NCBI GenBank assembly: GCA_013202495.1
Contig: JABMQQ010000249.1
Coordinates: forward strand, 1 to 57,336
Reading direction: 5' to 3'
DNA length: 57,336 bases
From: Fidelibacterota bacterium
GTDB lineage: Bacteria > Fidelibacterota > UBA8477 > JABMPR01
Part shown: in pieces, positions 19,601 through 27,977 of the stretch
Layout of the letters: each line of letters opens with the position of its first letter
Position numbering within the stretch: the first letter of the stretch is position 1
Notes under the pieces: model-generated
What the model was told of the DNA's origin: nothing
Database searches by the model: none
What the model saw: only the letters and a program-made list of their open reading frames with translations
Position numbers and translations under genes: made by a program

Positions 19601-21255
19601 TTTCTCCAGAGTTCCAATTTGGCGTGTCCCAGTGCTGGACCGAGCTCATTCATCCCCAGGTCAAAAAGACCTGAATAAAGCGCAATATCGATGACGTTGT
19701 TAAACTGGGTGTGTGTATGCAATTCACTGGGACCAATAAATGCTACCGCTCCCTTGGGAACTGAGGAGGTGCCAGCCCGGAGCCATTTTTCACCAAAAAC
19801 AGGGTCAACCGGAGCTGCATAGTTTCCCCCACCGCAAACAATGCTGGTCAGGATAGGCAGTTTGTGACCGTTGTATAAATTTTCAATATCAGAATTATAA
19901 AAATAGGGTCCAATCCAATGATCCCAGGCTCCCAGACCACGGTAATTGACAAATCCCACACCATTGTTAATGGGAGTACTGATTCGTGATAAACTGGACT
20001 GCATGGGGTAATAGGCAGTATCAACCTGAGTAAACCCATTTTCCATTAATTTCCGACCGACCCAGTTATTGACGTGCTGTGTAGATATGGCGGCTGTTAC
20101 CGTTCCAACCATGAGCGCTCTTTTAAACCAGCCCGGATCATCCAGAAATGGCTGACTTTCGTAAGATAATATTTTGCTCATCACTACAACCAATTCGCCG
20201 ATGGTATCTACTGATAGTCTGCCAACCCATGCTTCCGGGAAACTGTCTTCTCCCTCAAGCAGGGCATAGGGATGGTCAGTTACCAGGGCTTCATTATCAG
20301 GATTATATACATAAAACCCACCAATTCCGCGGTCTTCGTCCCCAATGAGTAAGACATACTTCGGTGGATCATTCCAGGTATCATAGGCATCCTGGATATA
20401 TGCTTTTATCGCTGTTGGAGTTTGACCAGCCATATTGGTTGATGTGACGGTGACCGGATGCCCCTTACGTAGCTTCCAATCAACAAGATATGTCAGATAC
20501 GGTTCAAAGAGAGGAGGGGTTATAATCAGGTAATGCCCAAGTTGTGAATAGATCTCATTATTGGGGATAATTGAACGTATGGAAGCGGATTCCTCGGTTT
20601 GGTTTTCAAGTCTTGGGACTACACCGGTAATCTGAATTACCAGCTTTTCCGGAACGTTTACTTCCTGCTGGCTATAATCGACACCCAATGGTGAAATGCT
20701 AAGGGGCAGAAAAGCCTTACCCATTATGTGGACAGGTTCTCCCACTTGAACTTTCATTTCACTGGCTAAATCGATACTGGCCCAATCATAATTCCGATTG
20801 ATCTGTGGTGGATCCGTCTCTCGCTGACCCATGGGGGTTTGCTTCAGTGAGCTGATACGAATTGAATGACTGCTATAACTAAGGATGTTGACATCAGGAG
20901 CATTGACTGATGAGATGGGAAGAAGCTCAGTGAAGATGGGAAGCGCCGCCTCCCCAGACCGACCAGCCAGACCATAACCAGTTTCATGAATCCGATCAGG
21001 ATGGGTCAACAGATCGGACCATTGTTGGTCCTGAATCTGCCTAAAATCGAGACTTACCATTACAGCTTCGTCAAAAAAGTTTAGCTCTACATGAGGCCGC
21101 ATTTTTTCCAAAGCGTGTAAATTCGTAATAAGAGCAGCTACCAGAAATAAGCGCATACTTAATGTCTGTAGATTCCTAAAACTAGAGGGGCGATGTGTAT
21201 TACAAGTTTTCATGTTCTTATGAGAAAGTATCGAGTCTGAACGAACTGGAAACAA
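16690..21255 (-). CDS. giant secreted C25 (gingipain-like) protein with dockerin, catalytic His altered
   Basis: A 1521-residue exported protein. Its true start is probably Met34 (MRLFLVAALITNLHALE is the signal peptide). Residues about 235-570 form a peptidase C25 domain: VLLIGDEDRG, TDHPYALLEGEDSFPEAWVGRLSV and the Cys of TSIVCGGGNY (Cys474) fit the family. The gingipain GHG motif that carries catalytic His reads NYRGLG (437-442), with Leu for His; His446 is the nearest alternative. After Ig-like modules there are two copies of a WRDI/WTEI-type beta domain with SNGW/SNGS cores (about 945-1140 and 1220-1410). The C-terminus (about 1458-1521) has two Ca-binding dockerin repeats (DVNADYLINIQDL, DLNSDDELNVLDA) instead of a type IX sorting domain. 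It may be a non-proteolytic or atypical C25 protein held in a cohesin-like complex. Confidence 0.85.
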   Translation of the reverse strand: MFPVRSDSILSHKNMKTCNTHRPSSFRNLQTLSMRLFLVAALITNLHALEKMRPHVELNFFDEAVMVSLDFRQIQDQQWSDLLTHPDRIHETGYGLAGRSGEAALPIFTELLPISSVNAPDVNILSYSSHSIRISSLKQTPMGQRETDPPQINRNYDWASIDLASEMKVQVGEPVHIMGKAFLPLSISPLGVDYSQQEVNVPEKLVIQITGVVPRLENQTEESASIRSIIPNNEIYSQLGHYLIITPPLFEPYLTYLVDWKLRKGHPVTVTSTNMAGQTPTAIKAYIQDAYDTWNDPPKYVLLIGDEDRGIGGFYVYNPDNEALVTDHPYALLEGEDSFPEAWVGRLSVDTIGELVVVMSKILSYESQPFLDDPGWFKRALMVGTVTAAISTQHVNNWVGRKLMENGFTQVDTAYYPMQSSLSRISTPINNGVGFVNYRGLGAWDHWIGPYFYNSDIENLYNGHKLPILTSIVCGGGNYAAPVDPVFGEKWLRAGTSSVPKGAVAFIGPSELHTHTQFNNVIDIALYSGLFDLGMNELGPALGHAKLELWRNYHQSEFLPFGQSAEFYQNVYNILGDPGMAIWTDTPQMLVVDLPDSLNQDDDHIVIMVEDEAGVPIPNAFVFVSNSENGSGLQTDPSGVVLLPFISGESSELLVTITGKNLNPVLTSIPIGSSVNSLIYEGWDIAPDGIIQAGGMHNLEMTLVNQSITLENLTLSLHTSSEAVNLIDSVYIIPSFHSDHSLTLNDLFSFEVDANSRHGEVIDFNIEVDTGSEVLTWCKQFPIQAPDLYIIDVMIEAGELVAGDSLSIRLIVENRGGIASLPVMLELLNHNLVSTSIGIQELPLIDWDLSAETEGAFSILLSDQIFPGEVIPLIFVGEAGGRMDTLRTEIIVEEINRFSPSGPDNYGYRVFDNRDVSYSMAPDYEWTEIDPNYGGAGTRLAIQDDYEEEDETAYLDLPFSVSYYGQSYEEITICSNGWLAMGHSPEVSFYNRVIPSASGPTAMIAPFWDDLITQPGGVSYYIGDDQLIIEWAMMSNMEVGSSLNFQVIIYSIDSHPTTSGDNLIKFQYKDYFNYDTFANFSTSGIESPDYSTGIQASFNNDTDRSIGEISSGQSLLFTTERGQRFEAPEISLSQSVLSFVQNPWSTASDSIEIVNTGGSDLVYDIGSPEEVDPTPAVNPVSGFNFIKGGAEPDGEPYASSLRDIFDYEWLDQDDPNGPQFEWRDISQTENELIFPGDPDDSSIGPFDIGFDFPFFADIYTEFMLSSNGSISFTSAEYPWNNLPLPNGSAPPAFIAAWWDDLNNNSGVQGIPYLWSNGQDTTVITWDNFPKFGTEDRHTFQLILMADGNMILQYLEMEGIGTSSTVGIQNVLKNKGLQICYNSPNSINDGTAILIHRQSSWLIVNKWTDVIAPGESSIFRVDTDTRGLNQGSFSVPLVLTSNARNLAEIPINIHLEVIHGTPPYGDVNADYLINIQDLTALIDFVLYLEIPTVVQAESADLNSDDELNVLDATLLLEHLHDQ

Positions 21256-21360
21256 GGGCTAATTCTTAACGCTTATGAGTCGAGAGAGCTTTGCACAAGT
21301 TTCACAATTCAGAGACCCACACAAAAACAAACAACTGATTTTGCTTGCCTTAGCTAAATG

Positions 21361-21375
21361 TGATAATTATTATCA
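21361..21375. promoter_or_regulatory. perfect Fur-type 7-1-7 box
   Basis: TGATAAT-T-ATTATCA is identical to the classical 7-1-7 Fur box consensus; the palindrome extends one more base each side (21360-21376). It lies 148 bp before the cytochrome c start and 106 bp before the divergent C25-like gene, so either could be iron-regulated. PerR and Zur boxes are similar. Confidence 0.55.
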
Positions 21376-21508
21376 CCTGAATCAATTACACATAAGCGGG
21401 GATTTACCAGACAGGGGGACATTGTTGTTCACCATAGCATGATCATGTACGAGATGATTGTCAATTTCTCATGATAATATGCTGTAAAATCTGAATGGGA
21501 GCGTCTCT

Positions 21509-22495
21509 ATGAAATCATTTCTAAATATACTTAAGTGGACGGGTGCCGTGTTGGGAATATTAATCCTGGTGCTGGTTGTCTTTGTCAATATCCGGGGGAA
21601 TCGCACTTATGAGCTTCCCCTTCCGGATCTGGTTGCCAGCTCGGATTCGGCAGTCATTGCTCGCGGGAAGTACCTGGCCTTCGGACCAGCCCACTGTGTC
21701 TCTTGCCATATGCCCATGGATAAATTTACAGACGTGGAAAATGGGCTGGAGTTACCCCTTTCAGGTGGATGGGAGTTAAATATTCCTCCCGGATCTTTTC
21801 GGGCACCCAACCTGACACCTGATATGGAGACTGGAATTGGTTCCTTCAGCGATGGACACATCGCCAGAGCCTTGCGCTACTCAGTCCGTCACAATGGCAA
21901 AGCCCTATTCCCATTTATGCCCTTTCAGAATATGAGTGATGCAGATGTCATCGCCCTTATCTCATTTTTACGCTCCCAGCCGCCTGTTAAAAATGAACTC
22001 AAAACAACTAAACTTTCCTTCCTGGGAAAGGCCGTGTCAGCATTTGGCATTTTAGAACCAGAAGGACCAATTACGACACCTCCGGTCTCGGTTGAGATTG
22101 ATTCTACGATTGCCTATGGTGAATATGTTGCAAATGCTGTGGCAAACTGTAAGGGATGTCATTCTCTGCGGGACCTGAAAACAGGTGCCTATATTGGAGT
22201 AGATTTCGCTGGAGGAATGCCCATGGAGTCGGATCCAATGATCAAAGGTTTGTCATTTATCACCCCGAATATCACACCACATATGACGGATGGGGTTATG
22301 GCAAAATGGGATGAAGCCACATTCATTAATCGATTCAGGGCGGGTCGAGTATATGAAGGCTCACCGATGCCCTGGGGTGCATTTTCCAGGATGAGCGACA
22401 TTGAATTAAAAGCAGTATATCGTTACCTCCAGTCACTTGAACCTGTCCCAGGGAAAGTTGATAAAACAGTAGTCCGGGAAGGTGCCACCAGCTAG
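21509..22495 (+). CDS. diheme cytochrome c
   Basis: A 328-residue exported electron carrier. One N-terminal membrane helix (10-27) serves as signal or anchor. Two cytochrome c domains each bind heme covalently: CVSCH at 63-67 and CKGCH at 214-218. Likely sixth-ligand methionines are in FMPFQNMSD (about 137-142) and PMPWGAFSRMSD near the C-terminus. The architecture resembles diheme subunits of periplasmic dehydrogenases (gluconate or alcohol dehydrogenase type, which carry three hemes) but no dehydrogenase gene is adjacent. Its start has GGGAG 8 nt upstream. A perfect Fur-like box sits 148 bp before the start; iron control would make sense for a heme protein but is inference. Confidence 0.9.
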   Translation: MKSFLNILKWTGAVLGILILVLVVFVNIRGNRTYELPLPDLVASSDSAVIARGKYLAFGPAHCVSCHMPMDKFTDVENGLELPLSGGWELNIPPGSFRAPNLTPDMETGIGSFSDGHIARALRYSVRHNGKALFPFMPFQNMSDADVIALISFLRSQPPVKNELKTTKLSFLGKAVSAFGILEPEGPITTPPVSVEIDSTIAYGEYVANAVANCKGCHSLRDLKTGAYIGVDFAGGMPMESDPMIKGLSFITPNITPHMTDGVMAKWDEATFINRFRAGRVYEGSPMPWGAFSRMSDIELKAVYRYLQSLEPVPGKVDKTVVREGATS

Positions 22496-22738
22496 GTGAA
22501 TTGATTCGCACCAAATTCAAATTCATCCGCTCGATTGCAGTCTATGGCAATTAGTGTAATTACCCTGGTATAGTAGGTCTAAAAAATCCTGATCCCTGGC
22601 TGGCGAAGCATAAGCTTTTTCGGTCGTACCCTTCAAAGATGAATAACTCCATTTACAGAATTCAGTCTTTCCAGCTCTCTTCTCATCAGATATTAAGGGG
22701 TGACTGAAAATAATCCTAATTTGGGCGAGGGGATATTC

Positions 22739-23470
22739 ATGAAAAAGTTGATTCTCTCATTTCTCTCATTTCTTCTAATTTCGGTTAATGCATGTAGCCT
22801 TTTTGAACCTGATACTGGAGTTTCTGACTCCTACACCTTTCGGAGTACTGCCATTGGTGCTACCGGGGTTGCCGCTGTGTATTATCCTGAAGACTATACC
22901 TCGAGCACTCCTGTGATCTATCTCCTGAATGGCTGGGGGACCGATGCCTTTGCCTGGGAAACCGGTATTGATCTAGCCATGGAAGCCCATGAGCGCAACA
23001 TCATGTTTGTTTCCTTAAGTGCAGGATCCAACCTGTATATGAATAACGCATCGCTTCCAGATAAAAATTATGAAGATTATGTTCTTGAAATCGTTGAAGA
23101 GGTCGAGGCTGAGTACGGCATAGAAATAGAGCATGTCAGTCGAGCCTTATGTGGCATCTCCAATGGAGGTGGTGGAGCGGTTTATCTCATGAGTCGACAC
23201 CCCAACCTGTTTACTGCCTGTGGTTCACTCAGCGGGACCTATTACAATCAGATCAATTTCAATAATCTCCGCAGTCACGGAATACGCATTGATGTGGGAA
23301 GCAGTGATGATGCGGTTTTGAGAGAGCTGCAACGCTTGCACAACAAGCTGGATGACGAACGTATCAACCATGACTATTATGAACATGCCGGTGGCCATGA
23401 TTGGGATTTCTGGAAAAAATATTGTCCTGAGCAGTTTGACTTTTTGGAGGCCAGGATTTCGGGGGACTAA
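22739..23470 (+). CDS. secreted esterase-family lipoprotein (alpha/beta hydrolase)
   Basis: A 243-residue lipoprotein when started at ATG 22739, which has GAGGGG upstream; the longer frame from 22700 lacks such a site. The lipobox is SVNAC (Cys19). The fold is that of the putative esterase (EstA/antigen 85/feruloyl esterase) family: oxyanion region LLNGWGTDAFAW, nucleophile Ser141 in CGISNGGGG, acid probably in GSSDDAVL, and catalytic His in HAGGHDWDFWKKY. Substrate is unknown; relatives cleave acyl or phenolic esters on polysaccharides. A strong hairpin follows at 23523. A decayed piece resembling its C-terminus lies at 25442-25504, so an older tandem copy may have existed. Confidence 0.85.
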   Translation: MKKLILSFLSFLLISVNACSLFEPDTGVSDSYTFRSTAIGATGVAAVYYPEDYTSSTPVIYLLNGWGTDAFAWETGIDLAMEAHERNIMFVSLSAGSNLYMNNASLPDKNYEDYVLEIVEEVEAEYGIEIEHVSRALCGISNGGGGAVYLMSRHPNLFTACGSLSGTYYNQINFNNLRSHGIRIDVGSSDDAVLRELQRLHNKLDDERINHDYYEHAGGHDWDFWKKYCPEQFDFLEARISGD

Positions 23471-23522
23471 TTTATTCAAACAAAGAGGCCCGATGCTGGG
23501 AACTCTCTTCAAAAAGTGCCAA

Positions 23523-23555
23523 ATGCAAAGGGCTCCCAGCGGGAGCCCTTTGCAT
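23523..23555. terminator. strong bidirectional terminator hairpin
   Basis: ATGCAAAGGGCTCCC (23523-23537) and its exact complement (23541-23555) surround a 3-base loop, AGC. It lies between convergent genes, 53 bp after the esterase stop and 40 bp from the next stop on the other strand. No T-run follows. Confidence 0.85.
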
Positions 23556-23594
23556 CAAACGTTTACCTTTTCAGGGATGTAATAGTTCAGATTG

Positions 23595-25073
23595 CTATTG
23601 GGGAGTCGCTCCGGGACAACAGCTGTTATATTCCGTGTCATAAAACCAGTCAGCTCTACCTGGTGGATAATAAGTCTCTCCTCCAAAAGCTGTGGCCGCT
23701 TCCACATCGGTTGATCCACTCGCACCATCTGTAGTTAGGATAGCGTGTGCTTTAATCACCATTGCATCTGAACAACTAAAGCCAACTTCAGCAAAGGGAA
23801 TTGTAACGGTATAGGCATCAGTGGGAAAGCTTGCATTGTTCACAAAATCATTAGCATTATAACTAGCTGGAACACCAATGGCCCGTGGATAGCTTGAACC
23901 TACATCAACATGAATCTCAGCTAGGTCACCCAATAAATTCGTATCAAAGGTGATGTACAGATTGAGACTATCATTTTCTATAGAAAGGGTGCCGGCATCA
24001 GTGTTTTGATTTGCCCAGAGAGGAAAAATCACACCACAGTCAGACAGAGTCATGGCTTGGTAGAATCCGAAGTTTACCTGAGATTCATCTCCCACCAGGC
24101 TGGTTAATGTATAGCCTCCTGCATTTTCAACAGCTACAAAACCTCCAACCAGCGTATCAGAAATCACGGTGTAATCGAGACCGGTCTGGAGGTTTTCAAA
24201 AAGATATGATCCATCAGTAGCAGTGATGGTTGTATAGAGGTTACCATCACTTCCACTTGCAGTGACCGTTATGCTATCCACGCCAGCGTCACCAGTATCA
24301 AAATATCCTGAGTTGTCAACATCTTCATAGACGCTACCAGAAATAGATGCGAAACAACCAGCTGTATAGCTTACATAACTCCACCATTTTTTCCCAGCTG
24401 CATCAAAACAGTCAGGAGAGTCGGCGTCACCAGCATATGCTCGCATATTGTGATGACGACCATGTCCGTGATGACTATTTCCGTGATGAGCACAATCATC
24501 ATCATTGTCTTCATCATCTTCATCATCTTCGTCATCATCATTGTCTTCATCATCATCTTCATCATCTTCTTCTTCTTCAACGACGCACCGAACTTTGGCA
24601 TCAGCAGTTATATAATAGGTGTCATCACAAAAAGTCTCTGCAGGAATCACGGCGGTATAGGTAAATGCATCGATATGATGTGCAACATAATCGGCGTGAC
24701 CATGTTTGGGTCGTTTATTGGATATGTCATCCAGACTGGTCCATACAAAAACATGAATTTTTTCTAGTTCTACGGTTTCATCCGTGGTGTAAGTGACATA
24801 AATATTCTCATCATCATTGGTGATACTGACTGTTCCGACATCAATATCTTTATCGGCCCACAAGGTGTAGTTATAAACACCATAATCAGAGTTCAACTCA
24901 CTAGGACCGGCGAAATCACCCACTGCTGGACAGGGGATATCGTTGTGGCCACCACGACGTTTGTCCAGCGAGTTATCCCCAAAATCACTGTTTTGTGGAT
25001 CCACTGTATTCTCACAACTGAGTAACCCAAATATTGAAATAACGGAAATTAAACCGATTAGAAATTTTTTCAT
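23595..25073 (-). CDS. lipoprotein with Asp/Glu/His-rich tract and SdrD B-like domain
   Basis: A 492-residue lipoprotein (lipobox FGLLSC, Cys20). An N-terminal beta domain (about 50-165, PCPAVGDFAGPSELNSDYGVYNYTLWADKDIDVGTVSI) is followed by an acidic tract at about 168-194 made almost only of Asp, Glu and Asn, then a His-rich stretch (HHGNSHHGHGRHH). Next comes an SdrD B/Cna-like domain (about 244-325; VYEDVDNSGYFDTGDAGVDSI holds Ca-binding Asp) and a third beta domain similar to the first (LPLWANQNTDAGTLSIENDSLNLYITF). The acidic and His-rich runs could bind Ca2+ or transition metals at the cell surface. No enzyme motif is seen, and the function is unknown. It converges on the esterase gene across a strong hairpin. 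Confidence 0.8.
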   Translation of the reverse strand: MKKFLIGLISVISIFGLLSCENTVDPQNSDFGDNSLDKRRGGHNDIPCPAVGDFAGPSELNSDYGVYNYTLWADKDIDVGTVSITNDDENIYVTYTTDETVELEKIHVFVWTSLDDISNKRPKHGHADYVAHHIDAFTYTAVIPAETFCDDTYYITADAKVRCVVEEEEDDEDDDEDNDDDEDDEDDEDNDDDCAHHGNSHHGHGRHHNMRAYAGDADSPDCFDAAGKKWWSYVSYTAGCFASISGSVYEDVDNSGYFDTGDAGVDSITVTASGSDGNLYTTITATDGSYLFENLQTGLDYTVISDTLVGGFVAVENAGGYTLTSLVGDESQVNFGFYQAMTLSDCGVIFPLWANQNTDAGTLSIENDSLNLYITFDTNLLGDLAEIHVDVGSSYPRAIGVPASYNANDFVNNASFPTDAYTVTIPFAEVGFSCSDAMVIKAHAILTTDGASGSTDVEAATAFGGETYYPPGRADWFYDTEYNSCCPGATPQ

Positions 25074-25542
25074 TTTACACCCTCCTTCTTAAACTATATA
25101 CGCTATAAGCTTCGAAATATAATCGATGAAAAGCCGGTGGCAAGTGAGCTTGGTCATCTCAATAATCTGTCGATAAATTAAAATCATGAGGTACAATCCG
25201 ACATGTTGACAACAAGGCAGCTGGTGGCCGGAAAATCATGGAGATCATATCCATCTCTTTTCTTATGATATTTATGATTGTGGTTCTCTATGCTGAAATT
25301 ATTATTCAATTCTGAGCAATTAGGAAAATTAGAGTTAGTGGACTCGAATTGAATTGATGATCTCCCCTGTTTAGTAATAACAATATTTTAGGAATCACAA
25401 ATAATCCTGCTAAAAAAATGACCATAAACATTATTAGTACCGCTGTGGTTAGCGACGATGATATCTGGAAGAAATATTACCTGGAATAATTTGATTTATT
25501 TTGAGGATCAAATTTTCCCTCAAAGCCCAGCCATTCAGTTAA
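25074..25542. other. 469-bp intergenic region with a gene remnant
   Basis: A/T-rich region upstream of the minus-strand acidic lipoprotein gene. Apart from the esterase-like remnant at 25442-25504 I see no gene, RNA or clear regulatory palindrome. Confidence 0.5.
25442..25504 (+). pseudogene. remnant of an esterase C-terminus
   Basis: Read from 25442, the frame gives AVVSDDDIWKKYYLE, stop, FDLF, stop. This parallels the C-terminus of the esterase at 22739-23470 (GGHDWDFWKKYCPEQFDFLE): WKKY, E and FD are shared and a stop replaces Gln. It has no start and only about 60 bp of recognisable similarity, so it would be a decayed duplicate; a chance match cannot be ruled out. Confidence 0.4.
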
Positions 25543-26946
25543 TTATTTCACATACACCATTTTAATGGTTTTTGAGTAATCTCCAGCCCCGCCACTAACA
25601 GGATCTGCCACCTGCATTCTACAAAAATATATCCCCGTACTCACAGGATTGCCTGTGTGATTCAATCCGCCCCAGATAAGCTCATGGGAACCAGCTGGTT
25701 TTTCACCATTGTGGAGTGTCATGATCTCATTACCCTGTATATCATAGATGGTGAGCTTTATCATTGAAAACTCTGGAATATCATAACGAATTGATGTAGT
25801 TGGGTTGAAAGGATTGGGGTAGTTTTGTTCAAGTGTAAACCGTTTGGGTTGAAAAATTGCCACATCAGAAGGACTCGGATAGTACCAGATATATAGATAT
25901 TCATTGGTCCAGGCATTAGTTTCGGAGTCCGAATACTGTGCGAGCGACTCCATCAAATTCCCCTGTTCATTATAATAAAAAAGCACTCTATCTCTATCAA
26001 ACCACCTGGTTTCGTCATAATCCCAATCCTGATAGGTGGTTTTCATCAAATAACCAGATAGATCAACCTCGTGAACTTGCCTTTCGATTTCCAACCATTG
26101 GCCCCCGAACCAATCTTTCACGACCTCTTCAATGAGATGATTATCTGTATCATAGTCGAAGCCTTTTTGGTGTTGGTTGTTCCATGCACCATCACTCCAT
26201 GTTTGCACAAGAAGTTGTGACAATTTACCATCATCATAGGTAAAAGCTTTCAGGCTATCATTGCTCCAGAATCCATCATCATAATCCCAGGTTTGACACA
26301 GAATGCTGGCTAATTGTCCATCAGGCATATAGGTGTAAGTCCTGTGATAGTCATTGAGCCAATTCCCACCCACATTAGTCTGGATAATTTCTTCTGAGAG
26401 CAAGGAATCCTCCTCATAGAAATAGTTGATCCGCTCTAAAAGTTGCCATGAATCATCACTGTCAATTTGACGGACTTTCTCAATCAAAGCACCATTGCTA
26501 TCATACCCATATTGATCAAGCCAAAAATTTTGCCAGGTGAACACATAGCCCTCCTGATTCAACCATTCAACCAGGTTGTTTTGAGTATCATAGTTCAGGA
26601 TGTTGCGCCATTCATTAAACCAGGTGTCGATGGATAGAGAATAGCGAGAATCCTGGGTCAATTGACCGAATTCATTATGGAGGTAAATGTGTTTCTTGGA
26701 CGGTTCCCAATTGGAATTATCCCAGCGGTAATGGATTGATGAGTCTGCAGCAAGCGTATTCAGGTCTAGGGTGATTTCAGAAGTCAAATTGTCAGTGGCT
26801 AATACTGAACTCGTGATACAGAAGAGTAGAACCAAATCCTTGTTCAAGGAATAGAAATTGAAAAATTTGGTCTGTTTTTTTGGCTTTCTGAGTCTCATAC
26901 AATCAAGGGATAGTATCTTTAACAACCCAGAGGTAAACAAGAGCAT
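25543..26946 (-). CDS. type IX-secreted protein with tyrosine/tryptophan-rich repeats
   Basis: A 467-residue exported protein. The N-terminus has a late signal segment (about 37-52, LVLLFCITSSVLAT), so the start may be the internal Met17. The middle (about 75-365) is built of about eight 30-40-residue repeats with a shared pattern (YDxxxxLxExxxQxWxxxxWxNxxRxxYxY), similar to YD/RHS-like beta-solenoid repeats. The C-terminus (about 378-467) is a type IX sorting domain: NYPNPFNPTTSIRYDIPE, then IYDIQGNEI, GIYFCRMQ and a final KMVYVK. It should be delivered to or across the outer membrane by the PorSS/T9SS machinery, which is not in this window. Repeats suggest binding or adhesion, but ligand is unknown. 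Confidence 0.85.
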   Translation of the reverse strand: MLLFTSGLLKILSLDCMRLRKPKKQTKFFNFYSLNKDLVLLFCITSSVLATDNLTSEITLDLNTLAADSSIHYRWDNSNWEPSKKHIYLHNEFGQLTQDSRYSLSIDTWFNEWRNILNYDTQNNLVEWLNQEGYVFTWQNFWLDQYGYDSNGALIEKVRQIDSDDSWQLLERINYFYEEDSLLSEEIIQTNVGGNWLNDYHRTYTYMPDGQLASILCQTWDYDDGFWSNDSLKAFTYDDGKLSQLLVQTWSDGAWNNQHQKGFDYDTDNHLIEEVVKDWFGGQWLEIERQVHEVDLSGYLMKTTYQDWDYDETRWFDRDRVLFYYNEQGNLMESLAQYSDSETNAWTNEYLYIWYYPSPSDVAIFQPKRFTLEQNYPNPFNPTTSIRYDIPEFSMIKLTIYDIQGNEIMTLHNGEKPAGSHELIWGGLNHTGNPVSTGIYFCRMQVADPVSGGAGDYSKTIKMVYVK

Positions 26947-27104
26947 ACTTCAATAAAAAAAGGCGTTCAGCCGGAAAACTCAGTCACTTAAAAACCAGGA
27001 AATGACAGTTACCTTGATCATCAATGATAAGCCCCAAATAATCAATGCCTGCTTGAGTAAAGGGCTGACTGGAAGTTCAGATAAATTTAGCTCCAACCAC
27101 GGCT

Positions 27105-27977
27105 TCACATCTTAGCCAGATTGCCAAGCATGGTCTTCCGGTTTTCAAAGGTCACATCCATTCTGGTTGAAACATCCAGTTTTAGCTGTTCAACCAATTT
27201 CTGTATGGCAGGCTTCATTTTAACGAGGACTGATTCAATGGAGTTGAGACCAGCATTAATATTCAAGTTGGCACTTCGCTGATCCTTAATCGTAGCAAAT
27301 TTCTCATTGCGCTCGGCTGTGCTGACCAGGGTCTCGAAGCGATAAATGATCTTACTTATCCCAGCTTTATCATATGTGGGATAGGAATAATCGTCGAATG
27401 TATGCGCCTTGTGTAATAACAGCCTCTTGTAAACATCTTCGTTTTTCTTTAATCGGTTGAGGCATTGTGATATCAAGCTAAAACTAACCAGTAGTTCATC
27501 TACATTATCCCAGAAAGGACTATAGTAGTCCACAGAATAATTCTGCTCGGCTACCTGGATCTTTTCGACGAGATTTTTGTGCAAGAGATCCATCAATCTA
27601 CCTATCCCTCGCGTTTCTTCAAGCAGAGCAGTCAGAATTTCTTGTTGATTTGAAACTCGCCTTTGTTCGGAATCAATCAGCTCTCGTCTGCTCCTGATGA
27701 TACTGAAAGGGGATATGATGGCCTTAAGCACCAGGTAAACAGCTAAGAAGGCAATTTCCGCTATGATAGCCAATCGGGTTAACTCATAGTAAGAACCCAT
27801 CTTTTTCGCAATAAATAGAATTATCAACGTGACAATAAAAACAAGCAGCCACTTCTGGATGATCCGCCAGGCCTGTCTCCAGTATTGAGTTAAAAGTTCT
27901 CTATAGCCTGGTGCTGGCTCTGGGGTGACTTGAAATGCGTTCTGCGTCATAGTGATTAAACCCCTTTTTTGAAACAT
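27105..27977 (-). CDS. hypothetical membrane protein with two helices
   Basis: A 290-residue protein. Two adjacent membrane helices (about 40-60 and 67-90) are followed by a long, charged, largely helical cytoplasmic or periplasmic part (about 100-290) with coiled-coil character (RRVSNQQEILTALLEETRGIGRLMDLLHKNLVEKI). No catalytic motif is visible and I do not recognise the family. Met10 (ATG at 27950) is an alternative start. It stands alone on the minus strand, between the T9SS cargo gene and the divergent amidohydrolase operon. Confidence 0.65.
   Translation of the reverse strand: MFQKRGLITMTQNAFQVTPEPAPGYRELLTQYWRQAWRIIQKWLLVFIVTLIILFIAKKMGSYYELTRLAIIAEIAFLAVYLVLKAIISPFSIIRSRRELIDSEQRRVSNQQEILTALLEETRGIGRLMDLLHKNLVEKIQVAEQNYSVDYYSPFWDNVDELLVSFSLISQCLNRLKKNEDVYKRLLLHKAHTFDDYSYPTYDKAGISKIIYRFETLVSTAERNEKFATIKDQRSANLNINAGLNSIESVLVKMKPAIQKLVEQLKLDVSTRMDVTFENRKTMLGNLAKM

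Noticed and set aside
24347-24767. His-rich and Ile/Phe-rich plus-strand frames
   Set aside because: They are antisense readings of the GAT/GAA repeat coding the acidic tract of the lipoprotein.
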